From positions 113,242 to 177,241 of the forward strand of contig NZ_JAGSCS010000001.1 in the NCBI RefSeq assembly GCF_018128025.1: a stretch of 64,000 nt of DNA, read 5' to 3'. Origin of the DNA: Proteiniclasticum sediminis (GTDB lineage: Bacteria; Bacillota; Clostridia; Clostridiales; Clostridiaceae). Both the position numbers and the translations under genes were made by a program. Positions 9,434 to 18,339 of the stretch are shown here, one piece after another (the first letter of the stretch is position 1; each line of letters opens with the position of its first letter). The notes beneath the pieces are model-generated. The model did no database searches and was not told the DNA's origin. It saw only the letters and a list, made by a program, of their open reading frames with translations.

Positions 9434-10929
9434 GAGCACTGATCAGTGTATATGAGAAAAAAGGACTGGCGGAACTGGCCCAGTTTTTAACGGAGCAAGG
9501 GGTGGAGATCATCTCCACCGGCGGCACCTACCGGGCTTTAAAGGCCCTGGGCTTTTCGCCTTTGTCAGTAGAAGATATCACTTCTTCTCCGGAAATCCTG
9601 GATGGAAGGGTGAAGACCCTGCATCCCCTCATCCACGGCGGGATTCTTTACCGCCGACATCTGGAGGAGGACCGAGCCCAGGTGGAAGCCCTGGGCATTG
9701 AGGGCATCGACATTGTCTGTGTGAACCTCTATCCCTTCTTTGAAAAACTCAAGGAAAACCTCAGTGAAGAGGAACAGGTGGAGTTCATCGACATCGGCGG
9801 TCCCACCATGCTTCGCGCGGCGGCGAAAAACTTCCAGGATGTGTTTGTCCTCTCCGATCCCGAGGACTATCCCTCCTTCATGGTCCATTTCCCCCTGGCG
9901 GAATCGCCGGAGAAGCGGGCCTACCGCAAAAAACTGGCGGGAAAAGTCTTCAACCTCATGGGGGCCTATGACAGCGCTGTGGCCAACTATCTCCTGGCCG
10001 AAGAAGACAAGACTTATCTCAGTCTTTCCTATAAGAAGGTGGCCAATCTGCGCTATGGCGAGAACCCCCATCAGAAAGCGGCTTACTATGAAGCCCTGGA
10101 TACGGAAGGCGCCCTGAAGCACATGCAGATTTTAAACGGCAAAGAGCTTTCCTACAATAATCTCAAGGATCTGGACATCGCCTGGAAGGTCGTCGGCGAG
10201 TTCGAAGAACCCGCCTGCTGCGCCCTGAAGCACAACACCCCCTGCGGTGTAGCCCTGGGCGACAATGATCTGGAAGCTTACGTGAAAGCCTATGAAGCGG
10301 ATCCCGTATCCATCTTCGGCGGCATTGTGGCCCTAAACCGCACCATCACGGCCGACACGGCAAAAAAAATGACGGAGATTTTCCTGGAAGTGGTCATGGC
10401 CCCGGACTTCACGGCGGAAGCCCTGGAAATTTTGCGAAGCAAGAAGAATCTTCGGGTGATTCAGTGTACCCATAAGCCCTCCCAGTCCTTGGCCTACGTC
10501 TCCCTGGACGGCCTCCTGCTGGCCCAGGAAGAAGATCAGGCTCTTCTTGCTCAGCTCAAGACCGTAACCCAGGCGGAGCCCACAGAAAGCGATCTGGCGG
10601 AACTGGAATTTGCCTTTAAAGTCGTGAAGTACGTGAAGTCCAACGCCATCGTGGTCACGGGAAATCGTCAGACCTTCGGCATCGGCGGCGGACAGGTCAA
10701 CCGCATCGACGCGGCGAAAATCGCCCTGAACCAAGCCGACGGAAAAGCCCGGATCATGGCTTCCGATGCCTTCTTCCCCTTCGGTGATGTGGCCGAAGAA
10801 GCGGCAAAACATGGCATCACGGCGATCATCCAGCCTGGCGGATCCATTCGGGACCAGGAATCCGTGGACGTTTGCGACAGCCACGGCATCGCCATGGTCT
10901 TCACTGGCATGCGTCATTTCAAGCATTAG
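9430..10929 (+). CDS. purH: Bifunctional AICAR formyltransferase / IMP cyclohydrolase
   Basis: Catalyses the last two steps to IMP. The 499-residue protein has the N-terminal cyclohydrolase (MGS-like) domain with [10 protein letters not shown] and [15 protein letters not shown], followed by the formyltransferase domain with [24 protein letters not shown] and the C-terminal [11 protein letters not shown]. Length is typical. It starts by an ATGA overlap with purN. Confidence 0.97.
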   Translation: MRALISVYEKKGLAELAQFLTEQGVEIISTGGTYRALKALGFSPLSVEDITSSPEILDGRVKTLHPLIHGGILYRRHLEEDRAQVEALGIEGIDIVCVNLYPFFEKLKENLSEEEQVEFIDIGGPTMLRAAAKNFQDVFVLSDPEDYPSFMVHFPLAESPEKRAYRKKLAGKVFNLMGAYDSAVANYLLAEEDKTYLSLSYKKVANLRYGENPHQKAAYYEALDTEGALKHMQILNGKELSYNNLKDLDIAWKVVGEFEEPACCALKHNTPCGVALGDNDLEAYVKAYEADPVSIFGGIVALNRTITADTAKKMTEIFLEVVMAPDFTAEALEILRSKKNLRVIQCTHKPSQSLAYVSLDGLLLAQEEDQALLAQLKTVTQAEPTESDLAELEFAFKVVKYVKSNAIVVTGNRQTFGIGGGQVNRIDAAKIALNQADGKARIMASDAFFPFGDVAEEAAKHGITAIIQPGGSIRDQESVDVCDSHGIAMVFTGMRHFKH

Positions 10930-10941
10930 GAGGACAAAAAC

Positions 10942-12195
10942 ATGCGTATACTGCTGATCGGAAATGGTGCCCGAGAACACGCCTTGGCCAAAAAACTCGC
11001 AGAGTCTGCCCGGGTAGAGAAGATCTATGTGGCCCCCGGCAACGGGGGTACCGCCCGGGAACCCAAGTGCGAGAACCTGGCCGTAGAAAGCCAGAAAGAC
11101 CTCCTGACCTTTGCCCGGGAACAGGGGATCAGCTTCACCGTCGTGGGCCCGGAAGCTCCCCTCATGGAGGGCATCGTGGATGCATTTCAAGAGGAAGGGC
11201 TCTTTATTCTCGGCCCCCATCGGGCAGCGGCGGCCCTGGAAGGTTCCAAATCCTTCGCCAAGGACTTCATGATCCGCCACGGGATTAAAACCGCGGCCTA
11301 CCAGGTGTTTCACGACGCCGCCCAAGCCAAGGCACATCTTCAGCATGTGACTTTCCCCGTGGTCATCAAAGCCGATGGTCTGGCCCAGGGAAAGGGCGTG
11401 GAAATCGTGGACAGCCGGGAAACCGGTGAAGCAGTCCTGGACAGCTTCATGGTGGAAGGACGTTTCCAGGACGCTTCCCGCACCGTGGTCATCGAAGAAT
11501 ACCTCACGGGCAAGGAGGCTTCCATCATCACCCTCTATGATGGGGAAGGGATTGTCGTCCTCAACTCCTCCATGGACCATAAAAAGGTCTTTGAAGGGGA
11601 GACAGGCCCCAATACCGGAGGTATGGGCAGTCTCACGCCCAATCCCTATTTCCATGGTTCTTTGGCTGAGGATTTCCAGAAGAACATCCTGGAGAAAACC
11701 CTCGCAGGACTCCAGGCCGAAGGCCTTCAGTTCAAAGGGGTCATTTTCTTCGGTCTCATGATGAATGAAAAGGGTGCTTATCTTCTGGAATACAATCTCC
11801 GCTTTGGAGACCCTGAAACCCAGGGCATTCTGGAGCTTCTGGAGGGCGATCTCTGCACCATTTTCGAGAAAACCCTAAAGGGAGAGCTGAAAGCTACGGA
11901 TATTCGGGTGAAGCCCGGCAAAGCCCTGGCGGTGGTGCTGGCAGCCAAGGGTTATCCGGGAAGCTACAAAAAAGACATTGACATTACGGCTTACTTTACC
12001 CGGAAGTTCTCTCAGGTTTCCGTTCTCGCCTATGCTTCCCATGGTCAGGATGAGCGAATTCTCTCCTCCTCGGGACGGGTTCTCACCCTGGTGACCCATG
12101 GAGAAGGGGAGGCGCCCTTCACCCAGATCGAAAAAGTTCTTCATGAAGTTGTCAACCCGGATCTCTTTTCCCGCCGGGACATCGGACGGATTTAG
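10942..12195 (+). CDS. purD: Phosphoribosylamine-glycine ligase (GAR synthetase)
   Basis: ATP-grasp ligase that makes GAR from phosphoribosylamine and glycine. The 417-residue protein starts MRILLIGNGAREHALA, and has VVGPEAPLMEGI, the ATP-grasp segment VIKADGLAQGKGVEI, and the metal-binding region EYNLRFGDPETQ. It is the last gene of the purine operon; an AGGAGG site lies 12 bases after purH. purB and purK are missing from this cluster and must be elsewhere if present. Confidence 0.97.
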   Translation: MRILLIGNGAREHALAKKLAESARVEKIYVAPGNGGTAREPKCENLAVESQKDLLTFAREQGISFTVVGPEAPLMEGIVDAFQEEGLFILGPHRAAAALEGSKSFAKDFMIRHGIKTAAYQVFHDAAQAKAHLQHVTFPVVIKADGLAQGKGVEIVDSRETGEAVLDSFMVEGRFQDASRTVVIEEYLTGKEASIITLYDGEGIVVLNSSMDHKKVFEGETGPNTGGMGSLTPNPYFHGSLAEDFQKNILEKTLAGLQAEGLQFKGVIFFGLMMNEKGAYLLEYNLRFGDPETQGILELLEGDLCTIFEKTLKGELKATDIRVKPGKALAVVLAAKGYPGSYKKDIDITAYFTRKFSQVSVLAYASHGQDERILSSSGRVLTLVTHGEGEAPFTQIEKVLHEVVNPDLFSRRDIGRI

Positions 12196-12245
12196 AATGG
12201 CAATCCTTTACAAATGCCAAGTTCACAAACCGTGGGGTTCCATCA

Positions 12246-12273
12246 TTGACAACTCTCTTAAACGTGGTACACT
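12246..12273 (+). promoter_or_regulatory. metNIQ promoter
   Basis: TTGACA (12246-12251), 16 bases, then TACACT (12268-12273) preceded by TGG, which makes an extended -10. It sits about 25 bases upstream of the SAM-I aptamer. Confidence 0.6.
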
Positions 12274-12298
12274 ATAAAACAAGCAAATATTAATATTT

Positions 12299-12446
12299 CT
12301 TATCTAGAGAGGTGGAGGGACAGGCCCTGTGAAACCCGGCAACCAATACGGCAGTATATGGTGCCAATTCCTACAGCGCAAGCTGAGAGATGAGAATAAA
12401 CTTTTAGATTTCATTCGTCTAAGTTTATTCTTAGGCGATTTTTTTA
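12299..12446 (+). promoter_or_regulatory. SAM-I (S-box) riboswitch with terminator
   Basis: The aptamer (12299-12394) has the conserved S-box elements in order: CTTATCTAGAGAGGTGGAGG, GACAGGCCCTGTGAAACCCGG, CAACC, then GGTGCCAATTCCTACAGC and GAGAGATGAG. It is followed by a hairpin formed by GAATAAACTT..AGA (from 12394) and TCTAAGTTTATTC (to 12430), then a T-run at 12439-12445. This is the usual OFF-switch: SAM binding lets the terminator form and stops metNIQ transcription when methionine/SAM is plentiful. Confidence 0.95.
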
Positions 12447-12497
12447 TTCTGTTCGATGGAGGATCCGCCATCGGACGACGTGAGGAGAGCGAAGACG

Positions 12498-13469
12498 TTG
12501 ATTCAAATTAATCATCTTGAAAAAACCTATGCCCAGCAGGAGGTCATCCGGGATGTCTCCTTTGAAATTCATCGCGGAGAAATCTTTGGGATTGTGGGCC
12601 GAAGCGGTGTGGGAAAATCCACCCTGCTGCGCTGCATCAATGCCCTGGAGCCCATCACCGCCGGAGACATCAACATCGACGGCATTTCCCTGGTTTCGCT
12701 GAACGAAGAGGGGATCCGACAGCTGCGCAAAAAAATCAGCATGATTTTTCAAAACTTCAATCTTCTGACCCAAAAAACCGCCTTAGAAAATGTAACCCTG
12801 CCCATGGAAATCTGGGGAGTCGATCCGGAAACCCGGCAGCGCCGGGCCAAGGAACTCCTGGATCTTGTGGGTCTATCCCAAAAATACGACAGCAAACCCA
12901 AAGCGCTGTCCGGCGGGGAAAAACAGCGTGTGGCCATTGCCCGGGCCCTGGCCCTGGATCCGGAGATTCTTCTCTGTGACGAAGCCACCTCTGCTCTGGA
13001 CCCCAATACCACGAAGGAGATTCTTTCCCTGCTGAAAAAGATCAACACCGAGCTGGGCCTGACCATCGTGGTGGTCACCCACCAGATGGAAGTCATCAAG
13101 GACATCTGCCAGCGGGTGGCGGTTATGGAAAAGGGGAAAGTCAGTGCCCTGGGCGATGTGGAAGATCTCTTCCTCAACCCCGGAAAGAGCCTGAAAAAAC
13201 TCATCGGTGAGGACGAAATGGAAGTGCTTCCCAAGGGGACCAATATCCGAATCTTCTTTACCAAAGAGTTCAGCAATCAGAGTATCATCACCGCCATGGC
13301 TCGGGACCTCAATGTGGATTTCTCCATCGTCTGGGGCAAGCTGGAAAACTTCAGCGGCGATGTACTGGGATCTTTGGTCATCAGCATTGATGATGGGGAT
13401 CGTGACCGGATTCTCGGTTATCTCACGACAAAAGGCCTGAACACGGAGGTGATTGTCAATGAACTTTAA
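12498..13469 (+). CDS. metN: Methionine ABC transporter ATP-binding protein
   Basis: ATPase subunit of the MetNIQ importer. From the TTG at 12498 the protein is 323 residues; this start has GAGGAG 8 nt upstream and gives the family-typical MIQINHLEKTY beginning. An in-frame ATG at 12456 lies just after the riboswitch terminator and would add residues unlike the family. Walker A GRSGVGKST is at residues 34-42, the ABC signature is LSGGEKQRVAIARAL, and Walker B is ILLCDEATSALDP. The last ~90 residues form the NIL regulatory domain found in MetN, which mediates inhibition by methionine. metI overlaps by 11 bases. Confidence 0.95.
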   Translation: MIQINHLEKTYAQQEVIRDVSFEIHRGEIFGIVGRSGVGKSTLLRCINALEPITAGDINIDGISLVSLNEEGIRQLRKKISMIFQNFNLLTQKTALENVTLPMEIWGVDPETRQRRAKELLDLVGLSQKYDSKPKALSGGEKQRVAIARALALDPEILLCDEATSALDPNTTKEILSLLKKINTELGLTIVVVTHQMEVIKDICQRVAVMEKGKVSALGDVEDLFLNPGKSLKKLIGEDEMEVLPKGTNIRIFFTKEFSNQSIITAMARDLNVDFSIVWGKLENFSGDVLGSLVISIDDGDRDRILGYLTTKGLNTEVIVNEL

Positions 13470-14100
13470 TGGATACCTGAAAGCGCTGATGCAATCCCTT
13501 CTGATGATCAGTGTCTCCGGCGTGCTGGCCATCCTTTTGGGATTCCTGGTGGCCATCGTCCTCATCTACACCAAGGAAAACGGATTGAAGCCAAAACCGG
13601 TGATTTACAATGTCCTGGACTTCATCATTAATTTATTCCGCAGCTTTCCGTTCATTATCCTCATGATCATGCTCTTTCCCCTTGCCCGCTTTGTGGTGGG
13701 CACAGCTATTGGAACCACCGCCGCCATCGTGCCGCTGACCATCGCAGCGATTCCCTTTGCTGCACGCATCATCGAAGGTTCCCTGAACACGGTGGATGCA
13801 GGAATCATTGAAGCGGCCAAGTCCTTCGGGGCAAAAAACTCCCAGATCATATTCCGGGTCATGCTGGTGGAGGCTCTGCCGAATCTGGTTCAGGGCATTA
13901 CGAATATCTTCATTAATATCGTCGGGTATTCCGCCATGGCGGGAACCATCGGCGGAGAAGGGCTGGGGCAGGTGGCCATCAACTACGGCTACTACCGCTG
14001 GAATGATGAAATCCTCGCCGTGACCGTAGTCATTATCTTCCTGGTGGTCCAGGTGATTCAGACTTTGGGCAACCGAATCTACCGCCAGCTCATCCGATAA
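13459..14100 (+). CDS. metI: Methionine ABC transporter permease
   Basis: Membrane subunit of the importer, with about five membrane segments. ATG at 13459 is 8 nt after GGAGG and is preferred over an in-frame TTG at 13453, which is too close to that site. The protein is 213 residues. The loop IIEAAKSFGAKNSQII contains the EAA motif that docks onto MetN. Confidence 0.94.
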   Translation: MNFNGYLKALMQSLLMISVSGVLAILLGFLVAIVLIYTKENGLKPKPVIYNVLDFIINLFRSFPFIILMIMLFPLARFVVGTAIGTTAAIVPLTIAAIPFAARIIEGSLNTVDAGIIEAAKSFGAKNSQIIFRVMLVEALPNLVQGITNIFINIVGYSAMAGTIGGEGLGQVAINYGYYRWNDEILAVTVVIIFLVVQVIQTLGNRIYRQLIR

Positions 14101-14166
14101 ATTTAATTGTTCAATTTTAGTACAGATTAAGCACACAATGCACTTACAGAAAGGATTGATTTTATT

Positions 14167-14955
14167 ATGAAAAAGACAGTTTCACTCTTCCTTGGAGCAC
14201 TTCTCAGCCTGGGTCTTCTGGCCGGATGCGGACAGAAAGACGACAAGACCATCGTGGTGGGCGCTTCGGCTGTCCCCCATGCAGAAATCCTGGAAAATGC
14301 CCGGGAGGATCTGAAGGCCCTGGGATACAACCTGGAAATCAAGGTTTTCAACGACTATGTTCTGCCCAACAAGGCCCTTTCCGAAGGCGAACTGGATGCC
14401 AACTTCTTCCAGCACATTCCTTATCTGGAAGAAATGAATAAGGCCGAGAACCTGGGTCTCACCTGGACCGTAAAGGTGCATATCGAGCCCATGGGACTCT
14501 ATTCCGAAAAGATCACCGACGTGGCAGATCTCAAGGATGGAGCCACCATCGCCATCCCCAATGACGCCACCAATGGATCCCGTGCCCTGAAGCTTCTGGC
14601 AGCCAATGACCTCATCGAGCTGAAGGACACCGAGATTGCCTCCGTCCTGGACATCACGGCCAACCCCAAGAACCTGAAGTTCACCGAACTGGATGCTCCT
14701 GCACTTCCCCGTACCCTGGTGGATGTGGATGCTGCCGTGATCAACATGAACTATGCTCTGGAAGGCGGACTCAATCCGTTGGCTGACGCACTGCTCATCG
14801 AAGGATCCGAATCCCCCTATGCCAATGTCCTGGCCGTTCGCGAAGCAGACAAGGATTCCGACAAGATCAAGGCGCTGAACAAGGTTCTGAACAATGAGAA
14901 CACCAAGAAGTTCATCGAAGAAAAGTATGAAGGATCCATTTTCCCTGCATTCTAA
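14167..14955 (+). CDS. metQ: Methionine-binding lipoprotein
   Basis: Extracellular substrate-binding component of the importer. The 262-residue precursor has a lipoprotein signal peptide with lipobox LLAGC (Cys21 lipidated), then the NlpA/MetQ domain: VVGASAVPHAEIL, FNDYVLPNKALSEGELDANF, and AIPNDATNGSRALKLL. It is 66 bases after metI in the same S-box-controlled operon. Confidence 0.95.
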   Translation: MKKTVSLFLGALLSLGLLAGCGQKDDKTIVVGASAVPHAEILENAREDLKALGYNLEIKVFNDYVLPNKALSEGELDANFFQHIPYLEEMNKAENLGLTWTVKVHIEPMGLYSEKITDVADLKDGATIAIPNDATNGSRALKLLAANDLIELKDTEIASVLDITANPKNLKFTELDAPALPRTLVDVDAAVINMNYALEGGLNPLADALLIEGSESPYANVLAVREADKDSDKIKALNKVLNNENTKKFIEEKYEGSIFPAF

Positions 14956-15044
14956 ACAAGGGGAAAAACAGTATCGAGTCCATATTTAACTGTACCAAAT
15001 CTTATGATATCGTTCTCGATGAAAAAATAAAGATTTGATCGAAA

Positions 15045-15075
15045 GAAAACCGTTGATTTCCAACGGTTTTCTTTT
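15045..15075 (+). terminator. Terminator after metQ
   Basis: A perfect 11-bp stem (15045-15055 with 15061-15071) has a five-base loop and is followed by TTTT. It ends the metNIQ operon. Confidence 0.85.
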
Positions 15076-15105
15076 ATTCACCATTTGTTAATATATTGTC
15101 ATTTA

Positions 15106-15134
15106 TTGTGGTGTCCAGTCAACAATGCTATACT
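15106..15134 (+). promoter_or_regulatory. rnf operon promoter
   Basis: TTGTGG (15106-15111), 17 bases, then TATACT (15129-15134) with TGC directly before it (extended -10). It lies 45 bases before the rnfC start. Confidence 0.55.
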
Positions 15135-15179
15135 ATATCTTGTATTTGTTATACTTCATACAAATTTAGGGGGATGGAT

Positions 15180-16442
15180 ATGAAACTGTTTTCTGTATCA
15201 AAAGCAGTGCATGTGCCCAAGTTCAAACCCGCCGAACATTTCAGCAATATTGTTGAAGTCGATGCGCCAAAGAACATGGTTTACTCACTGTCGCAACAAC
15301 ATAATCTGAAGTGTGTTCCCACCGTGAAGCGGGGTGACCGCGTACTGGTGAACCAGATCCTGGGAGAAGGGGAGAACAACAGTGTGGTTCCCGTTTATTC
15401 CAGTGTTTCCGGTACCGTAAAGCAGATCACCACCAAAGTGGATCTTCTGGGCAACAAAGTGGACGTGGTGCTGGTGGAGAATGACGAGCTCTATGAGAAG
15501 ATGCCTAGAGACACCTTCAACTATGAGACCATGGATTTCAAAGCGCTGCAGGACGCCATCAAGCAGCTGGGACTTATCGAAACCCAGAACTTGTCCAACC
15601 GCAAGCGGGGCATGCAGCTCTCTTTTAAAGAAAAAGCCAAGAACGTCCTGCTCAATGCGCAGGAAAGCGGACTCTACGGCCAGGTGGACGGCTACCTCTA
15701 CGAGACCGAGAAAGAAGACTTCCTCCGGGGAATCGATCTTCTCAAGCATCTCTATCCCGAGGCCAACATCACCTTGCTTTCCACTGCCGATGCGGATTCC
15801 GTCATCGGATTTACTGATCTTCTGAAGAACACCGGTGTGCGTCTCATTTCAAAACTGCCCACCCAGTTCTATCATGACATGAATCTGGCTTCCCGCGATG
15901 TCTTTGGGGACTTCGCCATGAAGGACACCGTCGTCATCGACGCCTTCCTTCTGCCGGCTGTAGCCCGGGGACTCATGGACAACCGCCTGACTCATTATCA
16001 GCTCATGCTGGTCAACGGCGAGGCTGTGGCCACGCCGGGAATCTACAAAGTCCTTTCCGGCACCACCCTGGATGTGGTCATGGAAAAAGCAGGCGTCACG
16101 GATCCCTTCAGAATCGTCGCCGGCAACATCCTCTCCGGAGATGCCGTTTTCTCCACGGATGCCCCCATTAACCGGGGAATCCGCGAAATCCTCTTCCTCA
16201 AGGAGAACGAAGTATCCAAGGAAGAAGAAGTCAACTGCATCAAGTGCGGACGCTGCGCCGATGTCTGCCCCATGGGACTTCATCCCTATGAGCTCAATGC
16301 CCTGGTCATCATGAGAGACTTTGAGAGCTTTTATGAAAACCGCGGCGGGATGTGCGTAGAATGCGGACGCTGCTCCTATGTCTGCCCATCCAAGCGACAT
16401 CTGCTGCAGTCCTTTAAAACCGCCAAAAAGGTTAAACGATAG
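15180..16442 (+). CDS. rnfC: RnfC-like subunit with degenerate NADH/FMN domain
   Basis: Peripheral cytoplasmic subunit of the Rnf complex. ATG at 15180 follows AGGGGGAT and gives 420 residues. The N-terminal barrel-sandwich domain is recognisable (CVPTVKRGDRVLVNQILGEG, VYSSVSGTVKQI), and two C-terminal [4Fe-4S] motifs are intact: CIKCGRCADVCP and CVECGRCSYVCP. The NuoF-like middle is unusual. Where canonical RnfC has GxGGAxFPTHVK this has LIETQNLSNRKRGMQ; the NGAECEPY segment reads LNAQESGLYGQ; the YPQGGE segment is absent; and GGPMMG reads AGNILSG. So the NADH/FMN site appears lost while the fold and clusters are kept. Gene order C-D-G-E-A-B supports the identity. Confidence 0.85.
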   Translation: MKLFSVSKAVHVPKFKPAEHFSNIVEVDAPKNMVYSLSQQHNLKCVPTVKRGDRVLVNQILGEGENNSVVPVYSSVSGTVKQITTKVDLLGNKVDVVLVENDELYEKMPRDTFNYETMDFKALQDAIKQLGLIETQNLSNRKRGMQLSFKEKAKNVLLNAQESGLYGQVDGYLYETEKEDFLRGIDLLKHLYPEANITLLSTADADSVIGFTDLLKNTGVRLISKLPTQFYHDMNLASRDVFGDFAMKDTVVIDAFLLPAVARGLMDNRLTHYQLMLVNGEAVATPGIYKVLSGTTLDVVMEKAGVTDPFRIVAGNILSGDAVFSTDAPINRGIREILFLKENEVSKEEEVNCIKCGRCADVCPMGLHPYELNALVIMRDFESFYENRGGMCVECGRCSYVCPSKRHLLQSFKTAKKVKR

Positions 16443-16454
16443 GAGGTTATGAAA

Positions 16455-17327
16455 ATGGAGAATAAAAAAATTACCGTTGCTTCATCACCTCATATTAAGT
16501 CCAATTTGAGAGTGAACAGGATCATGCTCGATGTGCTCATCGGACTGGTGCCTGTGGCAGCTGCCGGCATCTACTTCAACGGACTAAACGGACTTCTTGT
16601 CCTTCTCACCACCGTGGCCGCCTCCATGGCTGCGGAAGTCATCTTCAAGAAGCTTCTGCACAAGAACCATACCTTGAATGATCTTTCCGCCGTGGTCACC
16701 GGTTCCATACTGGCGCTGATTCTTCCCGTGGACGTGCCCCTGTGGATTGCCGCCGTATCTTCCTTCTTCGCCATTATCCTAGTGAAGGAAGTCTATGGCG
16801 GACTGGGACAGAACTTCATGAATCCCGCCGGAGCCGCCAAAGTATTTGCCGTGGTCTCCTACGGAGCACTGCTGAAGTACAAACCCTTTGGGGATTTAAG
16901 CCTGGCGGAACGCCTCATCGGCGAAGCCGGAGGAAACCTGGGTGAAGCTTCCATCATCGCCATTGTGGTCGGTGGGCTTTATCTGATCTTCCGCGGCATC
17001 ATCCGCGCTCGCGTGCCGTTCACCATTCTTCTGGTGAGCATCCTCTTCTCCCAGTTCGTTCTGGGCGATGTGGCCATCCTGGGCATGAACAGCAGTATCT
17101 ATCTGGTGGCGTTCTTCCTGGCCAATGATTATGCCAGCTCGTCCATCACCAATGGCGGAAAATGGGTTTATGCAGCACTTCTGGGCGTTTTCGCCGCTCT
17201 GTTCATCGGCGTGGGCAAGAATGTGGAAGGGGCTTACTATGCACTTCTCATCGCCAATGTCTTCGCCCCATTCATTGACACTTTCTTTAAAGGAAAGGTC
17301 AGCACCAAGAAGGAGGCGACGGCATAA
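16455..17327 (+). CDS. rnfD: RnfD-like membrane subunit lacking the flavinylation motif
   Basis: Integral membrane subunit. ATG at 16455 is preferred (GGAGG ends 8 nt upstream; the ATG at 16449 is too close), giving 290 residues, somewhat shorter than usual RnfD. Family features are the N-terminal SSPHIKSNLRVNRIMLDVL, FMNPAGAAKVFAVVSYG, GNLGEASIIAIVVGGLYLIF, and FFLANDYASSS near the C-terminus. The S(T)GATPL segment that carries covalent FMN in canonical RnfD/NqrB should lie between NPAGAAKVF and GNLGEAS; here that stretch is only ALLKYKPFGDLSLAERLIG, with no SGAT. Covalent FMN is therefore not expected. Confidence 0.85.
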   Translation: MENKKITVASSPHIKSNLRVNRIMLDVLIGLVPVAAAGIYFNGLNGLLVLLTTVAASMAAEVIFKKLLHKNHTLNDLSAVVTGSILALILPVDVPLWIAAVSSFFAIILVKEVYGGLGQNFMNPAGAAKVFAVVSYGALLKYKPFGDLSLAERLIGEAGGNLGEASIIAIVVGGLYLIFRGIIRARVPFTILLVSILFSQFVLGDVAILGMNSSIYLVAFFLANDYASSSITNGGKWVYAALLGVFAALFIGVGKNVEGAYYALLIANVFAPFIDTFFKGKVSTKKEATA

Positions 17328-18337
17328 TGAAAAAAAAGACCGATAACCTGCTTCTCGAACTGGTGAAGCTGGGTGCAATATTGACCATTATCTGTGTGGT
17401 GGTGGCGGGTATAGTCGCCTATGTCTATGAATCCACCAAGGAACAGATTGCCCTCAATAATGCCATTAATAAAGATGATCTAGCCGTGGTTATGCCCGAA
17501 GCAGACTCCATCGAAGACGTCACCGCTGATTTCGAAGCCGACGAAACCATTGTGGAAATCTACAAGGCCCTGAAGGGTACCGATGTGGTCGGCTATGTCT
17601 ACAAGACCAAGGTTTCTGGATATAAGCCAGACCTTACCACTGTCGTGGGTATGGATATGGACGGCCAGGTTATTGCTGCCCGTGTTACCCAGCTTTCTGA
17701 AACACCGGGTCTTGGTGCTCGTGTTCAGGAAGAGGAGTTCATCAGCCAGTTCAGCAGCAAGACTCCCGAAGGAGAATTCAAAGTGGTGAAGACGGCTCCC
17801 GCTGCGGACAATGAAATTGCCGCCGTTTCCGGCGCTACCATTTCTTCCACTGCGGTGACCGGTGCGGTGAATACCGTGGTGAAATTCCACAAAGCCAACA
17901 TTCTGGGCGAAGAAGTGACGGAAGAACCCAAGGCAGAGCCTACCATCGAAAACATGCTCCTCACGGGCGATGAAATGGTGGAAATCGAAGGGGAGTACAA
18001 GACCTTCGAAGTGAAGACTGCCGGTACCGTTACCGGATACATCGTCTACGCCGCTAGCCCCGGTTATTATGAAGACAAGCCCATCACCGTGGCCGTGGCC
18101 TTTGACAACGCCACCAAGAAGATCACCAATATCATGGTGGTGGAACAGAATGAAACCCAGGGTGTCGGCAACGTCATCCAGGAAGAGGGAATGGCCAAAC
18201 TGTTCCAGGGCAAGGATGCCGTGGAGCAGGAGAGAGTCGTTTACTCCGGAGCTTCCGAAAGCTCCAAGGGTGTCTTCAAAGCCGTCAATAAAGCCATCCT
18301 GTATTACAATGATGTCCTGATGCAAGGGGGGAACTAA
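17327..18337 (+). CDS. rnfG: RnfG-like subunit with two FMN-binding-type domains
   Basis: Membrane-anchored, outward-facing FMN-binding subunit; 336 residues, against about 190-210 in ordinary RnfG. One N-terminal helix (residues 9-34) precedes two tandem domains. Domain 1 (about 85-195) has SETPGLGARVQEEEF and the FMN attachment-type motif SGAT at 168-171. Domain 2 (about 233-331) repeats the pattern (GYIVYAASPGYYEDKPITVA, NETQGVGNVIQEEGM) but ends in SGAS at 307-310. In both, the Asp usually six residues before the acceptor is missing (A165, V304), so flavinylation by ApbE is uncertain, least likely in domain 2. An acidic linker joins the domains. ATG overlaps the rnfD stop by one base. Confidence 0.85.
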   Translation: MKKKTDNLLLELVKLGAILTIICVVVAGIVAYVYESTKEQIALNNAINKDDLAVVMPEADSIEDVTADFEADETIVEIYKALKGTDVVGYVYKTKVSGYKPDLTTVVGMDMDGQVIAARVTQLSETPGLGARVQEEEFISQFSSKTPEGEFKVVKTAPAADNEIAAVSGATISSTAVTGAVNTVVKFHKANILGEEVTEEPKAEPTIENMLLTGDEMVEIEGEYKTFEVKTAGTVTGYIVYAASPGYYEDKPITVAVAFDNATKKITNIMVVEQNETQGVGNVIQEEGMAKLFQGKDAVEQERVVYSGASESSKGVFKAVNKAILYYNDVLMQGGN

Positions 18338-18339
18338 CG

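Noticed and set aside
10333-11655. Minus-strand open frame of 440 codons across purH and purD
   Set aside because: It spans two well-supported genes on the other strand and has no recognisable domain.
12456-12497. ATG start for metN 14 codons upstream
   Set aside because: It lies immediately after the riboswitch terminator, lacks a ribosome site and adds residues unlike MetN; the TTG at 12498 fits better.
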